In this document: in pieces, positions 27,489-36,618 of the stretch
Layout: the number at the start of each line of letters is the position of its first letter
Position numbering within the stretch: position 1 is the stretch's first letter
From: Maribacter sp.
Lineage (GTDB): Bacteria > Bacteroidota > Bacteroidia > Flavobacteriales > Flavobacteriaceae
Direction: 5' to 3'
DNA length: 64,000 nt
Assembly: GCA_020629285.1 (NCBI GenBank)
Contig: JAHDDP010000012.1
Span: 24,956-88,955, forward strand
Translations under genes and position numbers: made by a program
Notes under the pieces: model-generated
What the model was told of the DNA's origin: nothing
The model's input: the letters and a program-made list of their open reading frames with translations, nothing else
The model's database searches: none

Positions 27489-27526
27489 CGCTAGGCGCCG
27501 GACGCTGGACGCGGAGCGCTAAACGC
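27489..27526. repeat. GC-rich palindromic repeat left of the four-helix-bundle gene
   Basis: The stretch is far richer in GC than its surroundings. It carries the self-complementary AGCGCT twice, an internal GGCGCC, and CGCTAAACG (27517-27525), whose exact reverse complement CGTTTAGCG lies at 27916-27924 on the other side of the inserted gene. Confidence 0.6.
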
Positions 27527-27531
27527 TTTTG

Positions 27532-27878
27532 ATGAGAGATTATAAAAAATATAATGTTTGGAAATTAGGTCATGAAGTTACTTTAGAGATTTATAAATTA
27601 TCTAGAAGCTTTCCTAATAATGAAAATTTTGGATTAACAAGTCAAATGAGAAGAGCCTCTTCATCTATTCCAGCAAATATTGCTGAAGGATGCGGAAGAG
27701 AATCTGATGCGGAGTTTAAACGTTTTTTAATCATTTCTCAAGGGTCAGCAAGTGAATTAGAATATTTTACCATTTTAGCAAAAGATCTAAAGTATATTCA
27801 AGAAGAAGAGCTTTAATCATTCATGATAAAGTAAATAAAGTAAGAAGAAGTTTAAATAGTTTAATAAATAAGATATAA
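27532..27878 (+). pseudogene. Four-helix-bundle protein (23S rRNA intervening-sequence / S23 type), frameshifted near its 3' end
   Basis: From ATG 27532 the first frame gives 94 residues ending at TAA 27814, with family features: YNVWKLGHEV, LTSQMRRASSSIPANIAEG and SQGSASELEYF. Full-length members are about 115-120 residues. The missing C-terminus is present in the -1 frame: from 27813 it reads LIIHDKVNKVRRSLNSLINK and stops at 27876. One extra T in the TTT run at 27812-27814 would restore a normal protein of about 115 residues. So this is a recent frameshift, a sequencing error, or a truncated but working gene. Its biochemical role is unknown; related four-helix bundles include the DGR accessory protein Avd. 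It interrupts the leuA-leuB spacing. Confidence 0.8.
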
Positions 27879-27915
27879 TTATAAATAGCCTAAACTATAT
27901 ACGATTAAAGTATAA

Positions 27916-27950
27916 CGTTTAGCGTACAGCGAAAAGCTAAAAAGCGATTA
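27916..27950. repeat. Repeat right of the four-helix-bundle gene
   Basis: CGTTTAGCG (27916-27924) is the exact reverse complement of the copy on the left side of the gene. It is followed by ACAGCGAAAAGCTAAAAAGCG, which repeats AGCG/AGC words like those in the leuC-leuD gap. It ends just before the leuB start. Confidence 0.5.
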
Positions 27951-27954
27951 AACC

Positions 27955-29010
27955 ATGAAATTAAATATTGCCTTATTGGCCGGTGATGGTATCGGTCCTG
28001 AAGTTATTGATCAAGCAGTAAAAGTATGTGATGCCATTGCAAAAAAGTATGAGCACCATATTACTTGGAAACCTGCACTTACAGGCGCAGCGGCCATTGA
28101 TGCCGTTGGTGAACCTTACCCAGATGAGACACATGAAATATGTGCAAATGCTGATGCAGTTCTTTTTGGCGCTATAGGTCATCCTAGATTTGATAATGAC
28201 CCTTCTGCAAAAGTTCGTCCAGAGCAAGGGTTATTGAAGATGAGACAGAAATTAGGTTTGTTTGCCAATGTTAGACCAACATTTACATTCCCATCTCTTA
28301 TAGAAAAGTCGCCACTAAAAAAAGACCGTATTGAAGGTACCGACCTAATAATTCTTCGTGAATTAACTGGAGGTATCTACTTTGGTGAGCGTGGAAGAAA
28401 AGATGACGGTAATACCGCTTTTGACACTATGACCTACCAACGTTTTGAAATAGAAAGATTAGCTAAAAAAGGCTTTGACTTCGCTATGAAGCGTTCTAAA
28501 AAATTATGTTGTGTTGATAAAGCCAACGTATTGGAATCTTCTAGACTTTGGAGAGAGACTGTACAGGCTATGGAAAAAGATTATCCAGAAGTAGAAGTAA
28601 CTTATGAGTTTATCGATGCGGTTGCAATGCGCTTAATTCAATGGCCAAAAGGTTACGATGTTATCATAACGGCGAACTTGTTCGGGGATATTTTAACTGA
28701 TGAGGCATCTGTAATTGCAGGTTCTATGGGACTTATGCCTTCATCATCTGTAGGTAGTGATGTTTCTTTATATGAACCTATTCATGGTTCGTATCCACAA
28801 GCAGCTGGTAAAGACATCGCTAACCCGTTAGCTACCGTACTTTCAGCAGCCATGCTTTTTGAAGACATGAATATGACAGAAGAAGCTGAACAAATTAGAC
28901 GCGTAGTAAACAAATCTTTAGCAGAAGGTTATGTAACCGAAGATCTTGCCGATGGTGGTAAAAGTTACAAAACAAGTGAAGTTGGCGATTGGTTAGCTAG
29001 CAACATTTAA
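27955..29010 (+). CDS. leuB: 3-isopropylmalate dehydrogenase
   Basis: A 351-residue NAD-dependent beta-decarboxylating dehydrogenase of the isocitrate/isopropylmalate family. It opens with LLAGDGIGPEV; substrate and metal residues are seen in RELTGGIYFG, DKANVLESSRLWR and NLFGDILTDEASVIAGSMG; ADP-ribose binding is in YEPIHGSYPQAAGKDIANP. It makes 4-methyl-2-oxopentanoate, the leucine precursor. It is the last gene of the operon and is followed by a terminator. Confidence 0.95.
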   Translation: MKLNIALLAGDGIGPEVIDQAVKVCDAIAKKYEHHITWKPALTGAAAIDAVGEPYPDETHEICANADAVLFGAIGHPRFDNDPSAKVRPEQGLLKMRQKLGLFANVRPTFTFPSLIEKSPLKKDRIEGTDLIILRELTGGIYFGERGRKDDGNTAFDTMTYQRFEIERLAKKGFDFAMKRSKKLCCVDKANVLESSRLWRETVQAMEKDYPEVEVTYEFIDAVAMRLIQWPKGYDVIITANLFGDILTDEASVIAGSMGLMPSSSVGSDVSLYEPIHGSYPQAAGKDIANPLATVLSAAMLFEDMNMTEEAEQIRRVVNKSLAEGYVTEDLADGGKSYKTSEVGDWLASNI

Positions 29011-29026
29011 GAAATATACCTAAAAG

Positions 29027-29060
29027 AAAATCCCTTTAATCTTTGATTAAAGGGATTTTT
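29027..29060. terminator. Bidirectional terminator between leuB and the serine hydrolase gene
   Basis: AAATCCCTTTAAT / ATTAAAGGGATTT forms a long perfect stem with a five-base loop and a T-run. It ends the leu operon. Confidence 0.9.
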
Positions 29061-29083
29061 AATATCTGATAATTACAATGTAC

Positions 29084-30352
29084 TTAAATACTTGTAGCTA
29101 TTTCAATTTCTTGTTCATAAATACTTTTAACGATTGCACGTAAATCAGGAATTACGGTCTTAACCAATTTCGATGGTCCGTTGATTAGTACACAAATACC
29201 TAAATCCGAATCTGGAAAAAGTGCAATTTCATTTCTGTAGTTGTTCACACTACCACCATGATGCCAAATAGTTTCCTCAGGGGCATTCTCATTCTCTTTT
29301 ACAGTGTGTATTCTCCAACCAAATCCATAACCTGAACTCACATGTCCTGGCCATTTTTGATAATATTTTCTATGACCATTTAATTCTACAAAAGGTTTAA
29401 ATACCTGAGCCATATCTTCTCTAGACATTACATCAGGATTATGACCTAATAAGAAACGCATCCACTTAGCCATATCTTCAGAGTTTGCATTGATACCACC
29501 GGCAGCGATAGCATTATAATAGTTATCTCTTGGCAAAACCGTTCTCAATCGATGCCCTCTTCTAATATGTGGTAGCGCAATATTTGCATTTTGCATTAAT
29601 GTCTTATGATCCATAGACACAGAATTCATACCTAAAGGTTCAAAGAATTTTTCTTCTAAAAGCGTTTGAATATCTTTTCCTGTTGCTTTCAACATCACTT
29701 CTTGTGAAACAGAAAACATGGCATTTTGATAGCTATATTGCGAACCAGGTTCGGAAATCGGATTTATTCTATCGAATTTTTCGCTAATCGATGACATGGT
29801 GTAACCCGCCTCTACTAAATCTGTATAACTATGGTATGGAGTTCCTGTAGTGTGAGAAAGTAAATGTGCTACTTCTATTTTTTGAGTATTCTGTTGATTA
29901 CCAAAATGGAAATTCGGTAAGTAATCAGCCACTTTATCATTTAGGTGTAATTTACCTTCGCTTTCTAAATTGGCTGCTAAAACACCGGTAAAGCCTTTTG
30001 AGATAGAACCTAGTCTAAATAGCGTTTCTCCGTCAACAAATTCTTTACCGTTAAAACTTCTTTTACCATATCCATCAGAGAGAACAACAGAGTCTCCACT
30101 CACAATACTTACACCCGCTCCAACAATGTCACCAGAGGCAATAGCTTTATTGAAATAATCGGTCAAGGCTTCGTTCAGCGCTTGTTGACGAATATTATAG
30201 AGTTTAATTTCCCTTTTCTCCGCAAGGGTTTTAACAGGGTTGGGATTGGAAATAATTGCTTTGGAGTGTTCTGGCTTAAAAGAAGAAGCCGTAAGAACAA
30301 AAAGTAATAGAACCATTATTATGGCTCCAAAAAATAATTTGGTACGTGACAC
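29084..30352 (-). CDS. Serine hydrolase of the beta-lactamase (class C/AmpC-like) family
   Basis: A 422-residue exported protein with an N-terminal hydrophobic segment (residues about 5-25). The beta-lactamase-fold motifs are SISK (in RLGSISKGFTG; nucleophile Ser), YQN (in QYSYQNAMFS) and HHGG (in IWHHGGSVNNY). The family includes D-aminopeptidases, esterases and peptidoglycan-modifying enzymes; a true beta-lactamase is less likely from such a generic match. It is a single gene, convergent with leuB. Substrate unknown. Confidence 0.85.
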   Translation of the reverse strand: MSRTKLFFGAIIMVLLLFVLTASSFKPEHSKAIISNPNPVKTLAEKREIKLYNIRQQALNEALTDYFNKAIASGDIVGAGVSIVSGDSVVLSDGYGKRSFNGKEFVDGETLFRLGSISKGFTGVLAANLESEGKLHLNDKVADYLPNFHFGNQQNTQKIEVAHLLSHTTGTPYHSYTDLVEAGYTMSSISEKFDRINPISEPGSQYSYQNAMFSVSQEVMLKATGKDIQTLLEEKFFEPLGMNSVSMDHKTLMQNANIALPHIRRGHRLRTVLPRDNYYNAIAAGGINANSEDMAKWMRFLLGHNPDVMSREDMAQVFKPFVELNGHRKYYQKWPGHVSSGYGFGWRIHTVKENENAPEETIWHHGGSVNNYRNEIALFPDSDLGICVLINGPSKLVKTVIPDLRAIVKSIYEQEIEIATSI

Positions 30353-30500
30353 AGCATTGTAGGTTTTGGTTTTCTTTTAACGTCACAAAATCAATAAAAT
30401 TACCGATGAACTACATAAATTAATAAATTTAACAACCAAACCAACTGATTACAAGGCAAGAAAGCAAATTAAAAATAAGCATGCGCCTGAATATTTAGAC

Positions 30501-30536
30501 AAAAAAAAGGAACCCCATTTGAAGTTCCTTTTTTAA
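30501..30536 (-). terminator. Rho-independent terminator after the MFS gene
   Basis: AAGGAAC / GTTCCTT with flanking A- and T-runs can form a hairpin on either strand. It lies 18 bases beyond the end of the minus-strand MFS gene. Confidence 0.75.
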
Positions 30537-30554
30537 AATTTATAAAAATAAAGA

Positions 30555-31754
30555 CTAACAGCTCATCGCCATTTTTCTATATTTAATTTCTTTTCTCTTT
30601 CTAACTATTAAAATGGCTATTGCAATGGCAACTCCAGAAAAAGCCAAAATAGCGCCTACTAAACTAGAGTAAATAATACCGTAGCCAAATGCGATAGGTA
30701 ATCCGGCTAAATAAGCACCAGATGCATTCCCCATGTTAAAAGCACTTTGGTTCATAGAAGAACCCAACATTTCAGACCCTTTAGAAGTATTGATTATCGC
30801 CATCTGAATAGGTGTGGCTACCGTAAATGAAATTGCTCCAATAACAAAAGTCAACACCATTAATAAATAAGGGTTAGTAGCTATAATCATATTCAATAAT
30901 AAAACACCGCACATAACCGATAAGCTTATTATTACCGCTTTCAAGGGTGAAAATAACTCTGCCATCTTCGCACCTAAAAAATTACCAACTACCATACCTA
31001 AGCCAGCTAACATCATAGCGTAACCTACAAAGTGGTTTGGTAAACCAGCAACATCAGTAATTAAAGGGGCTACGTAACTGTACCAAGCAAAGAATCCGCC
31101 TGTACCTATAGTGGTCAGTGCAATTAATGCCCAAAGTTCAGTATTCTTTAATCCTTTAGAAACACTTACTTTCTCTTCGGTTTCGTCTACTTCAATTTTT
31201 GGCATCCATAGGTAAATGCTTCCTAAAGCCAATAAACCAACAAAACCTACTAAGTAGAAAGAAACACTCCAACTAAACTGTTGCCCTAAATAAGTACCAA
31301 TGGGCACTCCTATTACATTTGCAACCGTAAGACCAGAAAACATTATAGATATTGCTTGAGCCGCTTTCCCTTTTCTAGCCAATTTTGTAGCTACAACGGC
31401 ACCGATACCAAAAAAAGCACCATGCGGAATACCAGATAAAAATCTCATAAACAACAAACTGGTATACCCTGTGGCAAGTCCGGACAAGGTATTAAATACT
31501 GTAAACCATATCATTAATAAGAACAGCATTTTCTTAGGCGTAAGTTTAGAACCTAAGCCTGTTAATAATGGAGCACCTACTACAACGCCCAATGCATAAG
31601 CTGCAATAAAGTGACCGGCCTGCGGAATTGTTATTCCTAATGACCCAGAAACTTCGGTCAAAATTCCCATGATAACAAATTCGGTAAGTCCTATTCCAAA
31701 ACCACCAATAGCTAAAGCAAATAATGCTTTCTTATTTGATTTTATAGCATCCAT
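30555..31754 (-). CDS. MFS transporter, DHA1/AraJ-like efflux type
   Basis: A 399-residue major facilitator with 12 transmembrane segments. The start GFGIGLTEFVIMGILTEV, then HFIAAYALGVVVGAPLLT and FMRFLSGIPHGAFFGIGAV, are hallmark sequences of the AraJ/YdhP/PbuE group of DHA1 exporters. Members export sugars, purines or drugs. It is monocistronic, with a -7 box 60 bases upstream and its own terminator. Cargo unknown. Confidence 0.85.
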   Translation of the reverse strand: MDAIKSNKKALFALAIGGFGIGLTEFVIMGILTEVSGSLGITIPQAGHFIAAYALGVVVGAPLLTGLGSKLTPKKMLFLLMIWFTVFNTLSGLATGYTSLLFMRFLSGIPHGAFFGIGAVVATKLARKGKAAQAISIMFSGLTVANVIGVPIGTYLGQQFSWSVSFYLVGFVGLLALGSIYLWMPKIEVDETEEKVSVSKGLKNTELWALIALTTIGTGGFFAWYSYVAPLITDVAGLPNHFVGYAMMLAGLGMVVGNFLGAKMAELFSPLKAVIISLSVMCGVLLLNMIIATNPYLLMVLTFVIGAISFTVATPIQMAIINTSKGSEMLGSSMNQSAFNMGNASGAYLAGLPIAFGYGIIYSSLVGAILAFSGVAIAIAILIVRKRKEIKYRKMAMSC

Positions 31755-31813
31755 AACTTATAAATTTTAAGTTTAACATATATACTATAGGTTCTCAATC
31801 AATTTTAAAAAGA

Positions 31814-31821
31814 CAAAGTTA
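31814..31821 (-). promoter_or_regulatory. Candidate -7 promoter element of the AraJ-like gene
   Basis: On the minus strand TAACTTTG matches TAnnTTTG, 60 bases before the start codon. Confidence 0.4.
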
Positions 31822-32006
31822 AAACCAATATCCCGGTTAAAACACGCATGAATTACCATATTTATGTTAATAATTAACCGTGTGAATTGGCAACATATAT
31901 TCAGTTTTTACAATTCAGTATAGAAATTCTACAACTGAGAAAATCAATTTATTCAAACCTTCAATTACGATTCATATTTGTGATATCAATCAAAATATAA
32001 TCAACA

Positions 32007-34160
32007 ATGAAGACGCTATTATTCTTATTACTTACACTTTTATGTTCCAATGCATTCTCGCAAACAACCATTTCGGGCAAAATTATTGATCAACAAGGCT
32101 CACCGATTATGGAAGCAAGTGTCTATCTAAAAGGTACTTATGACGGTACTGCCACCACTGAAGATGGCACATTTACATTTGAAACAACCGCAATCGGCTT
32201 ACAAACATTAATTGCGTCTTCCATTTCATTTGAGACTTATTCCAAAGCAGATGATGTCACGAAGCTCAATATGATAACCATAAAACTCAAAGATGATGTG
32301 AATACCCTAGATGCCGTAACCGTAAATGCCGGAACGTTCAATGCTGGCGACAACGCCAAGGTTACCGCATTAAAACCTTTAGATATTGTAACCACAGCAG
32401 GAGCTTTAGGGGATTTTGTTGGCGCTTTGCAAACATTACCAGGAACATCAAATGTTGCCGAAGACGGAAGGTTATTCGTTAGAGGTGGTGACGCAGAAGA
32501 AACACAAATCTTTGTAGACGGTATGCGTGTGTTTACACCCTACTCCCCTTCTGCAAACAACATACCTACAAGAGGTAGGCTATCTCCATTTCTATTTAAA
32601 GGAATTACATTTTCTACCGGAGGATATTCAGCTGAATACGGACAAGCCTTATCAAGTGTTTTACTTTTAAATAGTATAAACGAACCACAAGAAGAGAAAA
32701 CTGAAATTTCTATTATGACGGTTGGGCTGGGACTTGGAAATACCCAAAAATGGAAGAAAAGTTCGCTTAGCCTAAATACGTCCTACATTAATTTAGCTCC
32801 TTATCAAAAACTGTATCCTGATAATAATGAATGGCACAAGCCGGTAGAATCTGTAGGTGGTGAAGCGGTATATAGATATAAATTTAATAACGACGGACTT
32901 TTAAAAGTTTATGGAGCATACAGTTCGGTAAACTTTGATCTAACACAAGAAGACATTAATGTAGCTGATGGTATACGCTTCGGATTAAAAAATAGAAATC
33001 TGTACATCAACTCCTCTTATCAAGACTTTTTAGAAAAGGACTGGAGCATTGCAACAGGTATTAGCTTTGCCAATGACCACTCAGAAATTAAATACAATAC
33101 TTCTGATATTACCGACAATGAAAATTCAGCTCATCTAAAATTAGCTTTTAAAAAGTATTTCTCTAGTCGCTACAAATTAAACTTTGGGGCAGAATATTTC
33201 GCAACAAACTTTACAGAGAACTTCGAAGATTCTGGTTTTGAAGACGACTATGAATTTGATAATAACATATTCAGCAGCTTTTTAGAAACAGATATTTTCT
33301 TTTCGAAAAAACTGGCTACCAAGATTGGATTGAGAGGAGAATATTCTGAATTATTACAAGAATTTAATCTTTCACCCAGATTATCACTAGCCTATAAATC
33401 CGGTACAAATTCTCAATTCTCGTTGGCATATGGTGAATTCTTTCAAAACCCGAAGAACGATTACTTAAAATACAATTCTGATTTTACTGCTGAGAATACA
33501 ACCCACTATATAGCCAATTATCAATATGTAAAAAACAAACAAATATTCAGAGCGGAAGCATATTATAAAGAGTATGGCAATTTAGTAAAATACGACACTC
33601 CGTTTGCTTTACCTACTTCAACTTACAATAACAGTGGAAGTGGTTACGCCAAAGGATTGGATATATTTTGGAGAGATAATAAGTCCATTAAAAATACTGA
33701 GTATTGGATGTCGTACTCTTACTTGGATACGGAAAGAAACTACAAAAATTTCCCAACAAGTGCTACGCCAGATTTCGCATCAAAACACAATGCATCTTTG
33801 GTAGTAAAACGATGGATCGAGGATTGGAAAAGTCAATTGGGCTTTAGCTATAATTATTCATCTGGAAGAAAATACACAGACCCAAATTTAGGAGGATTCT
33901 TAACGGAGGAAGCAAAAAGTTTCAATTCTTTAAATGCTAATTACGCGTACTTAATTAGTCCGCAGAAAATATTATACGTATCGGTAAGTAATGTATTAGG
34001 AACCAAAAATGTAAATGGATATCAGTACGCTAACCAGACCAATACAGATGGTTTATTTGAAAGAAGAACCATTACCCCCGCTGCAGACCGCTTCTTTTTC
34101 ATTGGTTTCTTCTGGACGATTAGTGACAATAAAAATGACAATCAATTAGATAACCTTTAA
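32007..34160 (+). CDS. TonB-dependent receptor with carboxypeptidase-like regulatory domain
   Basis: A 717-residue outer-membrane receptor. A signal peptide (ending SNAFSQT) precedes a carboxypeptidase-D-regulatory-like beta-sandwich (ISGKIIDQQGSPIMEASVYL), then a plug domain with VRGGDAEETQIFVDGMRV and TGGYSAEYGQALSSVL, and a 22-strand-type barrel ending in aromatic FFFIGFFW plus a short charged tail. No SusD-like partner is present, so it is more like a siderophore or metal receptor than a glycan receptor. It is paired with the small exported protein 108 bases downstream. Ligand unknown. Confidence 0.9.
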   Translation: MKTLLFLLLTLLCSNAFSQTTISGKIIDQQGSPIMEASVYLKGTYDGTATTEDGTFTFETTAIGLQTLIASSISFETYSKADDVTKLNMITIKLKDDVNTLDAVTVNAGTFNAGDNAKVTALKPLDIVTTAGALGDFVGALQTLPGTSNVAEDGRLFVRGGDAEETQIFVDGMRVFTPYSPSANNIPTRGRLSPFLFKGITFSTGGYSAEYGQALSSVLLLNSINEPQEEKTEISIMTVGLGLGNTQKWKKSSLSLNTSYINLAPYQKLYPDNNEWHKPVESVGGEAVYRYKFNNDGLLKVYGAYSSVNFDLTQEDINVADGIRFGLKNRNLYINSSYQDFLEKDWSIATGISFANDHSEIKYNTSDITDNENSAHLKLAFKKYFSSRYKLNFGAEYFATNFTENFEDSGFEDDYEFDNNIFSSFLETDIFFSKKLATKIGLRGEYSELLQEFNLSPRLSLAYKSGTNSQFSLAYGEFFQNPKNDYLKYNSDFTAENTTHYIANYQYVKNKQIFRAEAYYKEYGNLVKYDTPFALPTSTYNNSGSGYAKGLDIFWRDNKSIKNTEYWMSYSYLDTERNYKNFPTSATPDFASKHNASLVVKRWIEDWKSQLGFSYNYSSGRKYTDPNLGGFLTEEAKSFNSLNANYAYLISPQKILYVSVSNVLGTKNVNGYQYANQTNTDGLFERRTITPAADRFFFIGFFWTISDNKNDNQLDNL

Positions 34161-34268
34161 AAATTACAATTCAACACCAAGAACCTACAATTGGGTCATC
34201 TATTTTACAAAAAGCAACGGAATAAAAAGATATTTGAACATCAATAAATAACTAAAAACCTTTACATC

Positions 34269-34907
34269 ATGAAAACAGTATTATTAATCGCCACATTTAT
34301 TTTTACACTAAGCTTAAGTGCACAAACACCATATGAGAAAGGTATGAATGAAGCTTTTGCTTTATGGGAGCAACAAAAAAATACGGAGGCAGTTCAGTTA
34401 TTTGAAAGAATAGCATCTGCAGAAACCGATAATTGGCTACCACCCTATTATGCCGGATTGATAGAAATAGTAAGCAGTTTTGGGTTAAAAGACGAAGCGT
34501 TATTAAATACAAAGCTGACAAGGGCTAAAGAATTTTTAGATAATGCCTCGGAAATATCAGAAAACAATCCTGAAATAATGATAACCTATGCACTATTGAA
34601 CACAGCCTACATTGCTTTTAATGGTGCAAAATACGGTATGACTTTGTCTGGAGAGAATGTAGCTATCTATCAAAAGGCACTAGCAATTGCACCAAGCAAT
34701 CCAAGAGTACTATTAGGTAAGACTGAATGGGATATGGGCGCAGCTAAATTCTTCGGTAAATCTATAGCACCCTATTGCGAAGATGTTGAACGTGCCATTG
34801 TATTATTCAATGAAGAAGAACAAACGGTACCCTACTATCCATATTCCGGTTTGGAAAGAGCTAACGAGATTAGTGCTAATTGTAAAAAAGAAACCTCCCC
34901 TAATTAA
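34269..34907 (+). CDS. Exported TPR-like protein of unknown function
   Basis: A 212-residue protein with a cleavable signal peptide (residues about 1-18, ending SLSAQ). The rest is all-helical with TPR-like pairs: EAFALWEQQKNTEAVQLFERI, then ARAKEFLDNASEISENNPEIM-type and IYQKALAIAPSNPRVLLGK segments. No catalytic motif is visible. It follows the TonB receptor and shares its terminator, so it probably assists that receptor in the periplasm. The stop codon lies inside the loop of the terminator hairpin. Confidence 0.8.
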   Translation: MKTVLLIATFIFTLSLSAQTPYEKGMNEAFALWEQQKNTEAVQLFERIASAETDNWLPPYYAGLIEIVSSFGLKDEALLNTKLTRAKEFLDNASEISENNPEIMITYALLNTAYIAFNGAKYGMTLSGENVAIYQKALAIAPSNPRVLLGKTEWDMGAAKFFGKSIAPYCEDVERAIVLFNEEEQTVPYYPYSGLERANEISANCKKETSPN

Positions 34908-34920
34908 TAGGAGAGGTTTT
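34891..34920. terminator. Terminator overlapping the end of the TPR-like gene
   Basis: AAACCTCCCC pairs with GGAGAGGTTT with one mismatch, followed by more T. The 5' arm is coding and the stop codon is in the loop. It can serve the convergent aldehyde dehydrogenase gene as well. Confidence 0.8.
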
Positions 34921-34940
34921 TCAGTCTAAGTTACAGACCT

Positions 34941-36527
34941 TTATAATATATAATCAGTACTCACAAAATTAGAAAGTTTGGCTTCCAATAAATTTTCAAT
35001 AATTTCAGTATTTAACTCATTATCTTTAAATGCTACAAAAGTTCTAATAGAGAACGAACGTAATGCATCATGAACACTTAATGTTGCTTGTGCTGAATCT
35101 TTTCTTCCCGTAAATGGATAAACATCTGGTCCTCTTTGGCAAGAACTATTTAAATTAACACGACAAACCAAGTTAACCAAGGTATCTATTAATGGTGAAA
35201 GTGCATATACATCTTTACCGAACAAGCTTACTTGTTGACCGTAGTTACTTTCTGCCATATCATCTAAAGGTTCTTCAATATCAGAGAATGGTACTATAGG
35301 GATGATAGGTCCAAATTGTTCTTCTTGATAAACTCGCATGTCTTTAGTAACCGGGTAAAGAACAGCGGGCCATATATAATTATCAAAATGCTTACCTCCT
35401 TTTTTGTTAATAATTTTTGCACCTTTTGAAAGCGCATCATCAATTAAACCTTGAATATAGGCAGCCTTATCCGGTTCTGGTAATGGAGTTAATTTTACTC
35501 CGTCTTCCCAAGGATTTCCAAATTTCAACTCATCTACTTTACCGGCAAAATTCTTATTGAACTCCGCACTGATTTCTTCATGAACATACACCACTTTCAA
35601 TGCCGTACAACGTTGACCGTTAAAAGACAAGGTACCTGCCAGACATTCATTTATGGTTAAATCTAAATCGGCATCTGGTAAAATAATTGCAGGGTTCTTA
35701 GCCTCTAAACCTAGTACTAAACGTAATCTATTGCTCTTTGGGTGTTGATCCTGTAGCGCATTAGCAGATTTACTATTGCCTATTAAAGCTAATACATCTA
35801 CTTTACCCGTTTGCATAATTGGTGCAGCAACAGTTCTACCGCGACCAAATAACACATTTACCACACCTTTTGGAAAACTCGTTTGAAAAGCCTCTAAAAG
35901 TGGTGTAATCAATAAAACTCCATATTTTGCAGGTTTGAATATAGTAGTGTTCCCCATGATGATTGCAGGGATCAATAATGCAAAAGTTTCATTCAAAGGA
36001 TAGTTATAAGGACCCAAGCACAAAACAACACCTAATGGCCCCCTTTTAATATGAGCGTATACACCAGCATTTTTTTGAAATTTTGCGGCATCACGATCCA
36101 ATTGTTTATAATCTTCAATAGTATCTTCAATATATTCAACGGTACGATCAAATTCTTTCTGAGAATCCGGTAAAGATTTACCAATCTCCCACATTAACAA
36201 TTTAACTACTTCCTCTCTTTTAGTTTTCATTTTTGAAACGAAAACCTCCATACACTCAATACGGTCTTTAACATGCATTGTTGGCCACACTCCTTGCCCT
36301 TTATCATATGCTTTTAAGGCACCATCTAAGGCATCTAACGCTTCTGCCTCTTGCAAATCTGGAATACTGCCCAATAATGTTGGTTTGTATTCTTTTGTTG
36401 AAGAAATGGTAGAATATACTTCTGTAGTCTCACCCTTCCACTCCTTTAATTCTCCGTTGACCAAATAATGTTTTTGGTCTATAGTTGATGTAATTTGAAA
36501 TTCTTCTGGAATCTTAATATCGCTCAT
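34941..36527 (-). CDS. NADP-dependent non-phosphorylating glyceraldehyde-3-phosphate dehydrogenase-like aldehyde dehydrogenase
   Basis: A 528-residue aldehyde dehydrogenase. Catalytic residues are in [12 protein letters not shown] (Cys) and [12 protein letters not shown] (Glu); the cofactor segment is [19 protein letters not shown]. The Cys loop and the C-terminal [22 protein letters not shown] are typical of GapN/ALDH11 and related enzymes, which oxidise glyceraldehyde-3-phosphate to 3-phosphoglycerate while making NADPH. It follows ilvA by 91 bases on the same strand. IlvC consumes NADPH, so co-expression would make sense, but this is inference. Another aldehyde substrate cannot be excluded. 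Confidence 0.8.
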   Translation of the reverse strand: MSDIKIPEEFQITSTIDQKHYLVNGELKEWKGETTEVYSTISSTKEYKPTLLGSIPDLQEAEALDALDGALKAYDKGQGVWPTMHVKDRIECMEVFVSKMKTKREEVVKLLMWEIGKSLPDSQKEFDRTVEYIEDTIEDYKQLDRDAAKFQKNAGVYAHIKRGPLGVVLCLGPYNYPLNETFALLIPAIIMGNTTIFKPAKYGVLLITPLLEAFQTSFPKGVVNVLFGRGRTVAAPIMQTGKVDVLALIGNSKSANALQDQHPKSNRLRLVLGLEAKNPAIILPDADLDLTINECLAGTLSFNGQRCTALKVVYVHEEISAEFNKNFAGKVDELKFGNPWEDGVKLTPLPEPDKAAYIQGLIDDALSKGAKIINKKGGKHFDNYIWPAVLYPVTKDMRVYQEEQFGPIIPIVPFSDIEEPLDDMAESNYGQQVSLFGKDVYALSPLIDTLVNLVCRVNLNSSCQRGPDVYPFTGRKDSAQATLSVHDALRSFSIRTFVAFKDNELNTEIIENLLEAKLSNFVSTDYIL

Positions 36528-36618
36528 TTCATTTTCTATTTTGCACTATGATTGATAATTGTATTACGGATTGATTTCTAAAAAAACTAGAAATTGAATC
36601 TGTTGTATTAAAAGTAGT

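Noticed and set aside
27532..27816. Programmed -1 frameshifting to complete the four-helix-bundle protein
   Set aside because: The junction lacks a slippery heptamer of the X XXY YYZ type and no downstream pseudoknot is evident; a simple mutation or read error is more likely.
29084..30352. An antibiotic-resistance beta-lactamase
   Set aside because: The SxxK, YxN and HxG motifs only define the wide serine-hydrolase fold, and nothing else supports resistance.
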